64,000 bases of DNA from Phlyctochytrium arcticum (lineage: Eukaryota; Chytridiomycota; Chytridiomycetes; Chytridiales; Chytridiaceae): contig JAHLKI010000006.1 of the NCBI GenBank assembly GCA_025602905.1, positions 62,001 through 126,000 of the forward strand, written 5' to 3'. Both the position numbers and the translations under genes were made by a program. The notes beneath the pieces were generated by a model that worked only from the letters and a program-made list of their open reading frames with translations, had not been told where the DNA came from and did not search any database. Below are positions 10,499 to 22,473 of the stretch, piece after piece; position 1 is the stretch's first letter, and each line of letters starts with the position of its first letter.

Positions 10499-12041
10499 AT
10501 GTACGAAGGGTCGATTGAACAGCGCTTTGATCGTCTTTCTCTGGTCAGCCGACAGAGCAACTCGGCTCGATCTTCCTCGGATAGGTTTGTTGCAATTCAC
10601 ACTCTATTTCTCACTTCGCTGACAGCAAACCACCTTTGCAGCATTCAACGCCGAGAAGTGCAATTAGAGTTTTACGACTACATTATACAACAGTTTGATC
10701 GGCTTTCCCAAACTCCGCTCTCCGAACAACGCCCTGGTCATTTTGATTCAGTCCTCGCGAAACTGCGTAACTGCCCCCTCCTCATATACTTCAGGGAAGA
10801 ACCAAACAACTGATGGCTGGATAGGAAAGTTGCGAGAGGGAATAACGGCAGCTGATATCTATGATGACTTTGCGGTGAATGGTGAGACGAGCATGTGGTA
10901 AAGCTGCATGTCCTTGAATCTGACCTTCATCCGCAAGTATATGAGAAATCCGTCGATATAGCCCTATTGGCACGAAATTTTCCGGAGCTGCTGAAATCAC
11001 TCGTTCATCTACTCGGAACTGTATACCCTGATGCGTCGCAAACGATACAGGTATAAACTGTACCGTTGAGCAGGCTGAACAGATTAGCTGACTCCCTGTC
11101 ACACGGAAGACCTGTTTGGAATGTAGCTCCAAGAGTGATCCTTCAAAAAAGGACGAGACAGATGAATGGGTTCAAGTGCCAGCGGGACGAGCTGTTTGTG
11201 GTACTCCTTCTGCACAACCGGAATGCGACGACGCAGATGACATACTTTGGGAAGCGAACGTTGATGACACCAAAGAAGAGGACGATGTACCATGGGATGC
11301 AAAGGTGGATGATATCAACAAAGAAGACAATGTCACTCGGGATGCAAATATCCATGATGTGCCGCTTTCAGCGCACAGACCCGTACCTGCTCCTTTCAGC
11401 TCGCATGAGAAAACTTTGATCTGCAAGTTCTGTCGAAAAGCAGTAAATTTGGTAATCGTTGACTCTCAAACTGGCCCTATCGCTCTAACATCTCCCATTT
11501 AGAATTCCTACTGGATTCGTCAACCTGAAGTCAGCGCGTTTATGATTCTATACATGGCATGTTATGCTGTAGACAGTAGAAGGTGCTGTGGGGATCCCCA
11601 GAGGATAATGGACTTTTATCGAAAATTGCCGCCAGCTATACAAGACTCAGCAGCCGTGCCACGAGCCATGAAGGTCTTTAAGGCTTTATGGTCCAACCTA
11701 GACTATGTCGGTTTCTTGGAATGTTGGCGAATTGCTACCTATCAAGAGCGTGTCATCGTGGAGGTGAGTATGACGACCACTGAAGTGCTCTGGAGTGCCA
11801 GCCTCATATGTTTGTGGGAACCTAGTGTATTCTTCCGATGGTACGCGAACGCGTGTACAACATCTTGTCTCGAGCCTATTATACATTCTCTGCACCTAAA
11901 CTGCAATTGTATCTGTTGCTCAGTAAAGCAGAGACTGTTGACTTTCTGAGGAAGCAATTAGGTAGTGACTACAGTGATAGCCGAATAGTGGATGGGGTGG
12001 TGCATTTGCGCATTCCAAAGCAGAAAAGTAATAGAAAATGA
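10499..12041 (+). CDS. SAC3/GANP-domain protein
   Basis: Several exons with short introns. The beginning (10499-10581) reads MYEGSIEQRFDRLSL; the next exons contain RREVQLEFYDYIIQQFDRL and LREGITAADIYDDFAV. The domain core then gives YEKSVDIALLARNFPELL, FMILYMACYAV and MKVFKALWSNLDYVGFLECW. The last exon begins near 11838 with VRERVYNILSRAYYTF and ends in IPKQKSNRK. This matches SAC3/GANP, a PCI-type helical fold in TREX-2 mRNA-export subunits and in smaller SAC3D1/LENG8-like proteins. A Lys/Asp-rich segment with CxxC (11116-11450) is unusual and may be an insertion or misjudged intron. The junction near 10880-10915 is not resolved. The gene ends 2 bp before the convergent PITH gene. Confidence 0.6.
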
Positions 12042-12043
12042 GA

Positions 12044-12934
12044 CTACTGAATCATTGCGCCCATGAATATATTGGATTTGGTCTTATGATCGGCAGGGTT
12101 GGCGGCCAGCTAAAAGTATAAACAAAAATGATCAATCATAGGGTATTTGAGAGTTGGATGCATTGTGTGGTTACCTCGTAAGACGTAATAATCGGGTCTT
12201 TCTTGATTTCCGACCACTCTCCCTTCAAGCCAATGTAGTATATCCGTGTCACATCATCTCCAAAGTTCTCGGGGAAATACAAGACCAAATTTCGAACATT
12301 GGTGAATTTGGCAACACGAGTTCCGTATTCTGCAATGTTCCCACGCGGTGTTTCGGGCGTTAACTCCCACTCTTGGGTCTCGGTTACGCTTTCCGCATTG
12401 TCAAAATCAATATCTTCACGATTGACAAATCTGTACGAATCGTAAGAATCAAATGTACATCCTAAGAACCTCTCAAAACCACTCACGCCTTCATTCGCGA
12501 GGGAGTCTTTTGATCGGGACCTCCCATAACCGAAATTGATTTTATCTTGACATTAGCTGTGAACCTACGCTTGTTAGCGAAATTATGAGTAGTCAGGACG
12601 GGATGTCACTCACGGTATATTTATGATGAGCTGTTCATCCGCATCGCTCTCCACATACTACAGGGTCAAAGTTGTAAGTTTTTCAAGGAGTTGCAGAAAT
12701 TGCTTTCCTTCTATCCACCTTTGTCAAGTCGAAACGATCTTCCCACGTCTTGAAAACATGTTTAGCAGCATCTTCTTCACTCTCGTTCAGACACCGGATA
12801 TGATCGGTATCAATTTGTCTGTAAAGCGTATATTCTACTCCTCGCTCCCCGTCGCCATCATGGTCATGGTCATGATGTTCATGTTGGTCGTCGCCACCGC
12901 CTTGACTGTGGTGGTGTTCCCGGCATTGAGACAT
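12044..12934 (-). CDS. PITH-domain protein (PITHD1-like)
   Basis: Five exons are inferred on the minus strand, starting at 12934 with a His-rich leader (HHHSQGGG, then HEHHDHDHD). ERGVEYTLYRQID and RCLNESEEDAAKHVFKTWEDR follow. Later exons give YVESDADEQLIINIP, NVKIKSISVMGG and VNREDIDFDNAES, then EWELTPETPRGNIAEYGTR, FTNVRNLVLYFPENF and YYIGLKGEW. The last exon (about 12109-12044) ends with FMGAMIQ. The order matches the PITH domain, a beta-sandwich shared with thioredoxin-like protein TXNL1 that binds the proteasome; PITHD1 is the single-domain version. The metal-binding-like His leader is also seen in other PITHD1 proteins. Confidence 0.85.
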
Positions 12935-13562
12935 TTTTTAGATCTGCACTGGGAAAATGCATCACGCAACTGACTGCAAGTCTGCAAGTGCTGCGTCGCG
13001 CTTGTGGCACAGCATTGGGAGCGGAGAATGGGTGAATCCTGATGGGACTGAGTGATGGGACCAGATAGTTGGACCGACGCAAATACCTTGTACACTTGGT
13101 AGTAAAAGGTAGTAAAAGGTGTATGTTTTTTTCTTTCAACTTGTATGGTATTTCGCCCGTGGTAGTCGATTTGCATTGTGGTCCTCTTAATTTACTTTCG
13201 CTCATGGCTATGCTAAAATACCTTGTTCTGGCGGGCGGTACACGTCGAATCATTCAGGATCTTTGGAAAGGAACAGCAAGCTCGCACTAACAAAAGCATT
13301 TTGAAAGGAGCATAACGCCCTTCACATTTTGGGGGCCTTTCTGGTCATGCGGTGTCGCCTGCGTTATTTATGTTTGTGGTTATGCAAATTTAAGCATCCC
13401 AGAATGCATGCGTGTGCTATATTGGGATTGTGGCGGCCCAGGCGTGCGCACTGGTATTAAAGGTGGAACTGGTCGCTAAATATCTCGACATTCTGATACC
13501 TCAAATCTGCGAAAAATCCGAAACCTTCTTCATCTACTTCATACTTTCAAACTTTGCAAAGA
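12935..13562. other. Divergent intergenic region
   Basis: This 0.63-kb spacer lies between the starts of the leftward PITH gene and the rightward LIM gene. It should contain both promoters. I find no supported gene or clear TATA element in it. Confidence 0.45.
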
Positions 13563-14433
13563 ATGGCTGCTCAAAACTGTGGAAAGTGCGAGAAGGCAGT
13601 GTATGCCACTGAGAAAATTGAAGCTGCTCAAAAGTGGTATCACAAGGTATGCAGTTTTGATTTCCTGTTTTGTGCGCCTGATACTGATGGTGGTTGCAAA
13701 ATAGGGCTGCTTCAAATGCAGCGACGGTAGTTGCAACATTCAACTCAACTTGAAGACATTCCAAGTGGTTAACGACACCATTTGGTGCGCGAAACATGCA
13801 CCAAAACCGCAAGCTACAACCGTCGCGGACGATGCAGCACATGTGCATGCAATGCAGGTTCCCAAAAAGTCTACCGAAGGTACTAACCACTGTTTTGATA
13901 TGTGTTTTGGAGGATCCGTTCTGATCAGTTTTCCAGGTCTTCATCGGACCCAAGTTGGAACTGGAGAGAAGCCCAACATTGGTTTAGATTCTGTGACCAC
14001 ACAACATGCTCTCACCGCGCCCAAGAAAACGGCTGAAAACCTTCACAGAGTCCAAGTCGGAACTGGAGAGAAACCCAACATTGGCCTCGACTCTGTTACA
14101 ACCCAGCATGCTCTCACCGCGCCAAAGAAGACTGCTGAGAACCTGCACAAAGTGCAGGTTGGGACTGGAGAGAACTATAAATACGGTCTCGACACTGTCA
14201 CAACCCAGCATGCGCTGAATGCTCCAAAGAAGCAGTCGGAAAACCTGGGAACTGTCAAGAAAGGTGACGCCCAGGTCCCTCGCGGAATGGACAGTTGCTC
14301 TAGTCAAGTGATGGACAGTAGCTCCAGCCAAGTGATGGACAATACCGAAAGTCAGTCCGAATTCCAAGATGAAATCCAGGAAGTTCAAGATCTGTCCTTG
14401 GAAGACAGTCATCAGGAGGAGATCACGGCCTAG
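13563..14433 (+). CDS. LIM-domain protein with tandem C-terminal repeats
   Basis: Three exons (13563-13646, 13705-13879, 13937-14433) give 251 aa. One LIM domain sits at residues 5-60: CGKCEKAVYATE, WYHKGCFKCSDGSC, then WCAKHAP. It binds two zinc ions and acts as a protein-interaction module, commonly on actin. It is followed by about three repeats of roughly 36 residues, each containing VQVGTGE, GLD(S/T)VTTQHAL and APKK. A short SSSQVMD repeat and an acidic tail follow. Repeat copies are nearly identical at DNA level (about 13970-14230), showing recent expansion. Likely cytoskeletal; the repeats resemble nothing I can name. Confidence 0.75.
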
Positions 14434-14789
14434 ATGTTGGGTGTGTGTGAGAAAAGCTCCGCGTTTTATTATACCATTTTGCTTTTCCAAGAGTGTTTGA
14501 ATATTTGCATTAGACAGTTGGTCGGTTAGACATATATGTTAGTATTATTTTACATGCTTCCACTCTGCTTGGAGCTCCATACAACAGTTCAATGATTGAT
14601 TTTTTCCCAGCCTACTCCTGCGCAGCGCCGTTAAGTGTCATCGATCCTGACAGAGGTAAATTAATTTGGAGCCTTTGAGGCTTGAGCGAAACTCTGGGCG
14701 AAACAGAAACAGGCTCAAGGTCATTCGCTCACCCTCCCACTTTCCACAGCAAAGAATCCTCGATCCATTTCCCCCATCTCTGCCCCACA
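14434..14789. other. Intergenic spacer, no gene seen
   Basis: This 356-bp spacer has no supported coding sequence. It holds the LIM gene 3' UTR and the leader of the next rightward gene. Confidence 0.4.
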
Positions 14790-15752
14790 ATGAACGACAG
14801 CGAGCTACTCCGAATCGTCGAAACCTTACCAGTCGCCGAGCGTAGCCCATTCCTGCTAGCCCAGCTTGCCATCAGACAAGCAGAAGCCGACGAGAAAAAG
14901 GCCCCCTCACAATTGAAACTAGAGGAACTGCGCGACACAACGCCCTTCTCGAGTACGCTCGAGTCACCGAAGAGAAGAAAGCTGTCACCGAAGAGAAGAA
15001 AGCTGAACGTGAGCGAAGGCTGGCCGATCTTCGCAGAGCGACCCTGGAAGATATGAAGACTCGCAGTATACCCTCGAAATTCATCCTACAAACGGGTTAT
15101 CCCGTAGCTACACGGAATCTTGATGAGGTACGTGTCCAAAATCAGTGAAAAACCTATAAAACACGTGTTTTCGGCACCACCCCCCGGGACGACCGCGATA
15201 CGTGAACCCACATGTACAAGCGTATTCGGCAGGGTTCAACACAGATAAAAAACATCAGGGGGCTAACTCATCGCATATAGATGGCAGTCATCGTGAGTAC
15301 ATGGCGTGCTTCTGAGTGATAAACTGAGCGCATGGATCTAACCAAATGGGTTTCTCGTAGCGTCGATTGTCGCCATCGCGGGGCTAAGCAAGGCGTTTCA
15401 TGACGTTTCCTCTGCCGACAACGCAGCAAAGACCGGAATCGTGTCGTTGTACGCTCTTATCGGCGTAGTGATTACAGCAGGAATCGAGTTTGTCGACGAC
15501 CAAGTGATTCTGCTGGCCAAGATCCACGCGGGGCAAACGCAACTGTTGAGATATATTGAGATAGAAACAGCAAGCGCGGAAGATGTTGACATGGGGGCCT
15601 TACTGGAGGAGGACAGGGAAGAAAACAGTTCGTTTGGAGTCGTGGAGATTCTCGACGGAGTCATGTCATTGGCCAGAGTTTCGACTGAGTGGGGCTCTAC
15701 GCAAGTTCGTAGAAGACGACTGCCTCGAGGCGAGACGGCCACAGATGTATAA
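14790..15752 (+). CDS. Unrecognised protein gene, frame interrupted
   Basis: An ATG at 14790 opens a helical protein (ELLRIVETLPVAERSPFLLA) rich in Glu/Lys. Near 14945-14960 the credible frame changes: the continuation with EEKKA repeats, ERRLADLRRATLEDM and FILQTGYPVATRN lies in another frame, so a one-base indel or small intron is needed. After introns, 15372-15752 encodes a likely membrane or helical segment (IVSLYALIGVVITAGIEFVDD) and an acidic end. Exon joins are not all in phase in my reading. I do not recognise the family; it could be a decaying gene. Confidence 0.35.
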
Positions 15753-15767
15753 CAAAATACATACACT

Positions 15768-16109
15768 ATGTTACCCAACTGCCCCAGTTGCAACGATCAA
15801 ATCACCTCTTTGCGTTCCATTAGTACTGAGGCATACTATCCTTCTTTCCGCGACGAAAACGGGTGCGAACACCTGCAGGACGGGAACTCTCGTGTAATTG
15901 TTGTAGCTTGTATCAACGGGCATCGAAGCCAGTTCAACATGGGCCAACCTATGTGCCCCAGTGGATGTGGCTGGGGCAACACCAACGTGTACCTAGAGCG
16001 AATCTTTGCTGAACTTGGCGAGAAACTCGGTTGTTTGCAATTGTTCCGTTCGTTCGCACAATGTGATATAAATCAGGCTTCATATGCACTAGGTACAGTT
16101 AAGAAATGA
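15768..16109 (+). CDS. Small Cys-rich protein, unrecognised
   Basis: 113 aa, starting 15 bp after the preceding stop. It begins with CPSCNDQI and later contains CINGHRSQF and CPSGCGWG, suggesting a zinc-ribbon-like fold (CxxC...CxxxC). The close spacing suggests either an alternative 3' exon of the previous gene or a separate short gene. Function unknown. Confidence 0.35.
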   Translation: MLPNCPSCNDQITSLRSISTEAYYPSFRDENGCEHLQDGNSRVIVVACINGHRSQFNMGQPMCPSGCGWGNTNVYLERIFAELGEKLGCLQLFRSFAQCDINQASYALGTVKK

Positions 16110-16414
16110 TTCTGTTGTCAAATCCGTACATCATGAAGAGATCATATAGTTATGTACTTGGAATCTTTCTATCGTGATTAGTATCCACGTCACCGCGCAC
16201 TGAGCGATCATTGAGATAGCCCTCTCATTGACGTGGTTACGTCCTTTGCAACTATATCTATATGATGGCCTTGATGGCAATACGAGGGCTTATTATAGAA
16301 CAACCTCACTCCGTTAAAAGGGTTCCGAGATCAAAATCTGGAGCTCCTAGCGCAACTGTATTATTGGAAAGAGAAGAGCGCTCAAAAGGAGATACAAAAA
16401 CACGAGATGGTCTT
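16110..16414. other. Spacer between Cys-rich ORF and Arp4-like pseudogene
   Basis: This roughly 300-bp stretch has no supported gene. An open frame continuing rightward from 16262 overlaps the antisense actin-related exon and looks like a shadow. Confidence 0.35.
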
Positions 16415-18338
16415 TTAGTGCAACCGTTTCTCAATACTACTCGCCCGCTCCTCATTATATTCGGCCTTAGAGACCCACAACTGATGAGACGTGCCCAAAC
16501 TTGCCAGAATGAATCCACCAATCTACGGGGAAAATCTACCTTCAGTTGTCTGACCGGCAGCCTGAATGTTTGTCTTGAACTAAATGAAGAGACGATTAAA
16601 CTAAAGGTGTAATAGGGGGAAATGGGCCACAGACTTACGCCGGGGGCAGTTGTCAACAACTCGTAATGACGCGATCGGCAAAACCGGGCAATATTGTGTT
16701 GGCGCCCGTGAGGACAACGTTGGGATAGAGTTGAGTCCGGAGATCAGGGTCACAGGCGTGAATGGATTGCTGAATGAGGGACGTGATGGAGGCTGGGGTA
16801 AACGTCGGAGGGATAAGGAAGCGGAGAATGGCTCGAGGGATCGCTGGAGTGGCTTTTGATTGGTATTGAGATGGGTGGGTGGGTGACGATGCTGATGGCG
16901 GTGGGGCTTGTGAGGGGTCGGTCATGGTAGTGGGTTGGGCGGGGTCTTGAGTGTGATTGGAGTCAAGCTTTGCTTCAGCAGCAGCCTGAGGATCCTGCCA
17001 TAAGACATATTAGCAATCTACCAAGACGGTCATTCTCATAGAAGATTGTGAACTTACCCTCGCTCAATCCAAAATTCATTATTGTAGCCATCGGGAAATT
17101 CATAGTTTTTCACAGGGCGTTGCGAAAAGTTTCTAAAATTTCAATTGATTAGCAAATGGTCTAAAAATGTGAGGTGCACTACGTACTTTTCATCAAATTG
17201 AAATTCGGACACGTGGCACACTGTTTCCTTAAATTCATCAACCGCTCGCTATCACACAAAACAAGAATTGATCAGCCGCTGGTGAATACAGCCTAATAAT
17301 GATTAATATTATGTACCTCGAGGGCCATATCGTGCCAGCTCTGTGTGGTCGCGCCATGCATACGATCGTCACGCTTCTCCCACACAGCCGGCATTGCTGC
17401 GTCAACAGCTACTTTCCCTTTTACGAGGTATTGGGGTGTCCATGCCCATGGAGGCTAGGTATGAGAGCGCTTGCGATGACATATGTCGGCCTGCATATGG
17501 CTGTTTTTGTATAGCTGCCAATCACATAGGCGGATGATTGAGGCGGAATACAAATTGTGGGAAAAGATAGACTTACCCTTTTTGAGAACGAATCCATCTA
17601 CCCGGGCACGGCAGATGTCATGCTGCCCCCCGAGTCCAAGACCAGGGCTGTTGACCGGCCTGCCGCAAAACTGACCGATAGCTTCAGTAAAAGAATAGGC
17701 CGGTGCAACAAGCCATCAAGGCCCTTACGCGGATAAAAGAGCACTTCGGGCGAGATAAAAGCACGGGACGCCAAATTCTTCGAAAGCTAGTTCAATCAAC
17801 TTCTCGCGAACAGGACGCGGGTTCCATGATGGTTCGGCTAGTAAGAGCGGGTGCTCGGTAGGATCCACGCGTAGCGATTTGAACGAATGGGACCAGAGTG
17901 ATGTGTACGTATCCCAGTCATCGACTAGAAAGAAAGTCATGACAGAGGGATCAGATCTCGAAAATGGCCGAAAAGATGTAGTCCAAAGGTTCAGTACCTA
18001 TTCCATCAACCATTGAATTTTTGACTTCCAAGCCCGCCCGCCACGCGTACAGCTCAGTGCCCCCACATACTTCTTGCCTCATTTTTCGGCCTTGCCTACC
18101 ATCCCGGCACCACCGTCCACATCCATGGCGTCTGATTCGCCGGCAGCTTGGGGATAGTATCCCACCTACGAGGGGAACACAGCTTTTGGCGTGTCTTTGC
18201 CGGCATAGCCTACTTTTGAGGTAGAAGATCCGATGTCAAACACTAAAGCTGAGACTTCGTCTATATTGATTGACTATTAGTTTGTTTGCTTTCCAAAACT
18301 TTTGTGAGCGCCTGATGTTTACCTCCTCCGTATGTAGC
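16415..18338 (-). pseudogene. Actin-related protein 4 / BAF53-like pseudogene
   Basis: Exons and introns of an Arp4/BAF53-type gene can be followed on the minus strand: [49 protein letters not shown] with LLLAEPSWN, AAGRSTALVLDSGG, TQSWHDMALE, FPDGYNNEFW, CDPDLRTQLYPNVVLTGAN, and a C-terminal [17 protein letters not shown]. Arp4 belongs to SWR1, INO80 and NuA4 chromatin complexes. Lesions: no ATG before exon 1; in-frame stops near 18167, 18080 and 16524 (a TAG where W is expected); and one-base frame changes near 18050, 17602, 17434 and 16665. Neighbouring genes are intact, so general sequence error is a poor explanation. Introns are kept, so it is a duplicated or unitary pseudogene, not a retrocopy. 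Confidence 0.7.
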
Positions 18339-18654
18339 GGTCGACTTGGTTATTGGAAAAGTACCGCTTTTTTCCCGCTCACTTTACACCGCGAAGCAAT
18401 GAGAGTGTGGCCACGATTTTCACTAAACCAACTGCTCTATTCTATGCCAATACCCTCAATGGAAGGTGAGATCTCGAAAATGGCGAAATCACAAAAGGGT
18501 CGCTCTGATTCCGGGACTCGCTCAGCTCGCTCTGCTCTCCTGTCATAAAATTTGGAAGCAAAACTCAGCCCATCAGGACACCGCCATTTGAGCACTGGAG
18601 GAAGCGATTTAGGAAGGTTGAAGGAGGAACTCCGGCTAGTTGCACCTTTCCAGT

Positions 18655-21438
18655 ATGCCCGCAGAGGCCTACTTGAGTACGCATCGGCTCCCAAAGCCGA
18701 TCCAGTTCACTGTCCACCATAATTCCCGAAAGCTTGAGTCGTACAATATCGACCTCGCTAATTCCCTCAATGCCATTATACGAGACCTATGCTTGTCATA
18801 TTTTGCCCTTCCGGGAAGTCCTTCAGAGTACTGTCTCCGAATATTGGAAACGGAAGAGCTCATAACGCAAGAGGTACCTGACATTCGCAACCGTGACGTT
18901 TGTACGGTTCTCACCCAAGTTTGATCCTTCAGAGGCTGCGAAGACAGCTCAAAGATGGGGTCAATGTCAAATTGGTGTCATCACCAACCAAAATGGCGGC
19001 TCAGATGGTGAAGGATCTAACGCCAGAAGACCAATCTATTCCGAAGCGGACGATTTTCATGCTCCAAAAGTACCTAAAAGTGAGTTAGGCGATTGATAAG
19101 GAACGATGTCCACATATTAAATTAGTCAATAGGAAGATGAATTTGTGGATGAGTTCATCGCAAGATCTGGGCTGGAAAAGTTACAAGAAACCATCATAAC
19201 CGCGCAAGGAAACACATTAGCCTATTCTTTAACTTCCCTACAAACGTTGATGGAGCATGACCGAGGTTGGGATTCCTTCTCACACCAATTCATCAGCACA
19301 GTAAGCACCCAACATGCAAAGTACTACACACATGGTCAACCTTATATTTCTTAATCTCATCTAGCTTGTCTCCATTATCGTGAAGCAAAATCTCGTCAAC
19401 ATATGCCGACCGGCAACGGCAATCATTATCAAATTGGTAGTAGCCGATCGGTCAAATGTGTCATCTGGTATTCAATGCTACGGATTCGACGTAGTGAATC
19501 GCGCAATTTCAGCGCAAGCCTCGTTTCTGCCAACGCTTGTGCATCGTTTATCTGCAACGGACTACCTCCTGCAACTCAATTCCCTTCACCTAATAAATTC
19601 ACTTTTTCGACACGTTTCTGAAAAGTTTCGAAAGTCCTTTGTCGAGATGCTCGATTCTCTCGACACTCGCCGCGTGGTTTTAAATCTGATGCAGAGCAAT
19701 CCGGCTGAGGAATTAAAGGCGCAATTAGTAGAGTTTCAACGTCTGCTCATACTCGAGGGGCACCGACGGAAAAGAACCCCAGTTAACCCACAAAACCCGG
19801 AGCATGCGGGCATGCTCCGTGATCTTTGGGAATGGTCTGGAATTGCACCTGGTGCACCTCCAGACTGGCAAAAACTTGGCTTTACAGTACGTCGAGTGTT
19901 ACAATTTTGGCTTCGATCATAGTACTGACTGCCGCCGTCAGACGAACCTTCCACATCGTGAACTGGGTCGCGTAGGTGTCTTGGGCTTGGAGACCATGTT
20001 TGTGTTTGCGCACCGTGATCGAATGAATTATACCAGGGTTGGTCTCGTCTGATGTTTCTCATCCCACATGGATCTAATGTAAAATGTGTTAGATGTGTAT
20101 TGAACAGCAGGAACTACCTGCGGCCAAACGCTGCCCATTCATACGAACAGCCATTGAGGTGACTGAAATACTTGCGGAACATTGGGAAGTTAGCACTGGA
20201 TGTAGGAAACCTTTTGGAATTGTTGGTCAATTGACTACAGGCTAATTTGAGATCCAGATTCCACCACAACGTCATATCAGCCTCTGTTACTAGTATTTCA
20301 AGATGTGTTTGGGTTTACACTTCACACCTTCTTTAGAATTTGGCGGGAAATGGATGCCACCAACACTGGTGATGAGATCGGGCGAGTGGCGACACTTTTG
20401 CGATGTCAGTTCAAGCACGCCGCATCAAATGTCAAGGCGCTGGACCCTGCGATGCTTTTGGCGTTTAAGATCGAAATGCTGGAGACCCCATACCCGGTCA
20501 TTCGAGAACGGCAATTGAAAAGTCTGGAGGTGCAGGATGACTTTATGCTCAAGCCTGCAATCAGGTTTGTAAAGTTCCCGCGATTATACTGTGCATCAAC
20601 TCGAGATTGAATGGCATGCTTACAGGTATCTTCGAGATCGCCGCTACAAAGAAAGCTACGAGTTCGTGAAGCGACAGCGCATTTCCTGTTTGACCGCTGG
20701 CGCCTGGTTTCCAGTCTTCCGCGATAAGGGTCGAGTGAAAGGACTTTATCGCTTCTATCGGCTTGGGGGAAACCACAAATTTTTGCACTATGGAGAATTT
20801 AGCGAGATGTCGCAACGTCGGCCGTTGGCGGATGAACTAACTGAACGAAGTAAGCATCGCATCTTTATTATTAGAGTGAAATGGAGGATGCTCATTTAGC
20901 CTTAGTCGACATGTCGCTGGCCACAGACTTGCTAACTGGACAATCATCACCCATATTCCGCTCAAAGAAGAATCAGGGAGAAAACCCGGCGTTGTGTTTC
21001 TCGCTCGTCTCATCACAATCGGCTGATCAAGCCAACCCGTCCATGGCAGATTTTGCCTGCTCTTCCGCAATACAGTATACAGAGTGGACCGATGGCTTCA
21101 ATATGGTCTTGGATAAAAACATTGCCAATCGCGATACGGCGGAGCTTATCCAGCAACTAACGGATATTGACATCAAGCTTGCACTGTTGGACTTGACAGG
21201 CGAGGGCGTGGATATAGGGATGGCATCAATATTGGATGCACCTGATTTGCCAGCCGCCGCCAATTATTGGTATGACGATGGTGCAGGCTCTGGCGGCTTA
21301 CTGCAAGCCTTGGGTGATTCTCGGGCTACTACTCCTCTGGCAAGTGTTGAAGACGAAGGATTTTCCGAGGCCGGGGGATCTGTATATGAGGTTGCATTTG
21401 CGCCCGACAACATAGATGATCTGAAGATGATGTCTTAA
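18655..21438 (+). CDS. ELMO/CED-12 family protein
   Basis: A multi-exon gene. The start at 18655 gives a ubiquitin-like N-terminus (PIQFTVHHNSRKLESYNID). Armadillo-like segments follow (LILQRLRRQLKDGV, GLEKLQETIITAQGNTLAYSL, VNRAISAQASFLPTLVHRLS). The ELMO core is present (LETMFVFAHRDRMNYTR, CPFIRTAIEVTEILAEHW, FGFTLHTFFRIWREMDAT). A PH domain ends with WFPVFRDKG, GNHKFLHYGEF and the IQYTEWTDGFNMVLDK helix. The tail is acidic. ELMO proteins partner with DOCK-type exchange factors to activate Rac in motility and engulfment. A frame change between exon 1 and exon 2 (about 18880-18930) is not resolved with standard splice sites. Confidence 0.8.
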
Positions 21439-22473
21439 TCGATAGCTCCCTCTGTAAATAGTTTACTGACACGTCTGTTACACCGCAATCAAATGATTGA
21501 TCACAAAGAGAGGGCCAGTCGAAATATTGGTTCACGACTTTTCCCCAACAAGCTCATGGAAAGTATTCGGCGTTTCCTGGATTACACTAAGCAATCAAAT
21601 GACGGATGTGGACTTGACGAGGCGCTCGACAGGCCGACCAAGTTGCTAAATATAAGCTGACGCTTCGCCGTCGACGTCTGCAAGTTAAGAGTGCGGACCT
21701 CTCCGAGAGTTGTTGGGACAGAACGGTTGGTTAGCTGAGCTTGTCAGCAAGGATGTATCAAGTCTCGCAAGTCTGCCAAAGCCTGCAGCTTCTCTACAGG
21801 CAATCATAGCCAATACGGCTCATCTTGGGCTGATCTACTGCGCAATTGTGTGAAGGCGTATCTCACGCTTGCATGATCCTTTTATTTATACTGGCAAGCC
21901 AAAGTTATTGATGTGGACACTCAGATTGGAAGATGAGCTGTATATAGTGCATTCTTGACATCTTGCGGTCCTTCTAGCCCCGCTCCACCAATTTGGCTAT
22001 TGATACCAACCATGGGACAAGTATTGTGTTTAGTTTTGGGTGCGGATTCGGCCATGGTCAATCCATGCAGCTTAAAAAAGGCTCGGCGGTTCAGGGTACG
22101 GTTGATTAAATGTGCATCGCCTATTCTAGTCCCCATTATGGAACGTCTTTACCACTTAAGATTTTACAGGATTTCCAGATGGATGGATCATTTCGCAAAT
22201 CCTCAGGTTAAATTGGATGCGGATTAAGCCATGGGGGATCCATGCAGCTTAAAAAGGCTCAACAGTTCAGGGTACGGTTTATTTACATGTAAAAATTCGC
22301 CAGTTTTCGTCCGAACAGAGTAACTTAAGCGTAACGTTCTTCATCCCATGTAATTTTATGAACTTCAATGGATCATTTGGTAAAGCTGCACAGCCTCACA
22401 AATATGACGATACAGCATATGTATCCTCCCCCAGGCTGTTTGCCCTCGCCGCGATGTGAGAATAAGTCGAGCA
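21439..22473. other. Spacer; left flank of tandem duplication
   Basis: Contains no supported gene. From about 21465 it is similar to sequence from about 24600; an easily seen shared block around 21870-21920 matches 24942-24990 (ATGATCCTTTT, then TTGATGTGGACAC). This is the upstream flank of the duplicated receptor unit. Confidence 0.6.

Noticed and set aside
16415..18338. Reassigned stop codons to rescue the Arp4-like gene
   Set aside because: Both TAG and TGA would have to be sense, several frameshifts would remain, and neighbouring genes end normally at standard stops.
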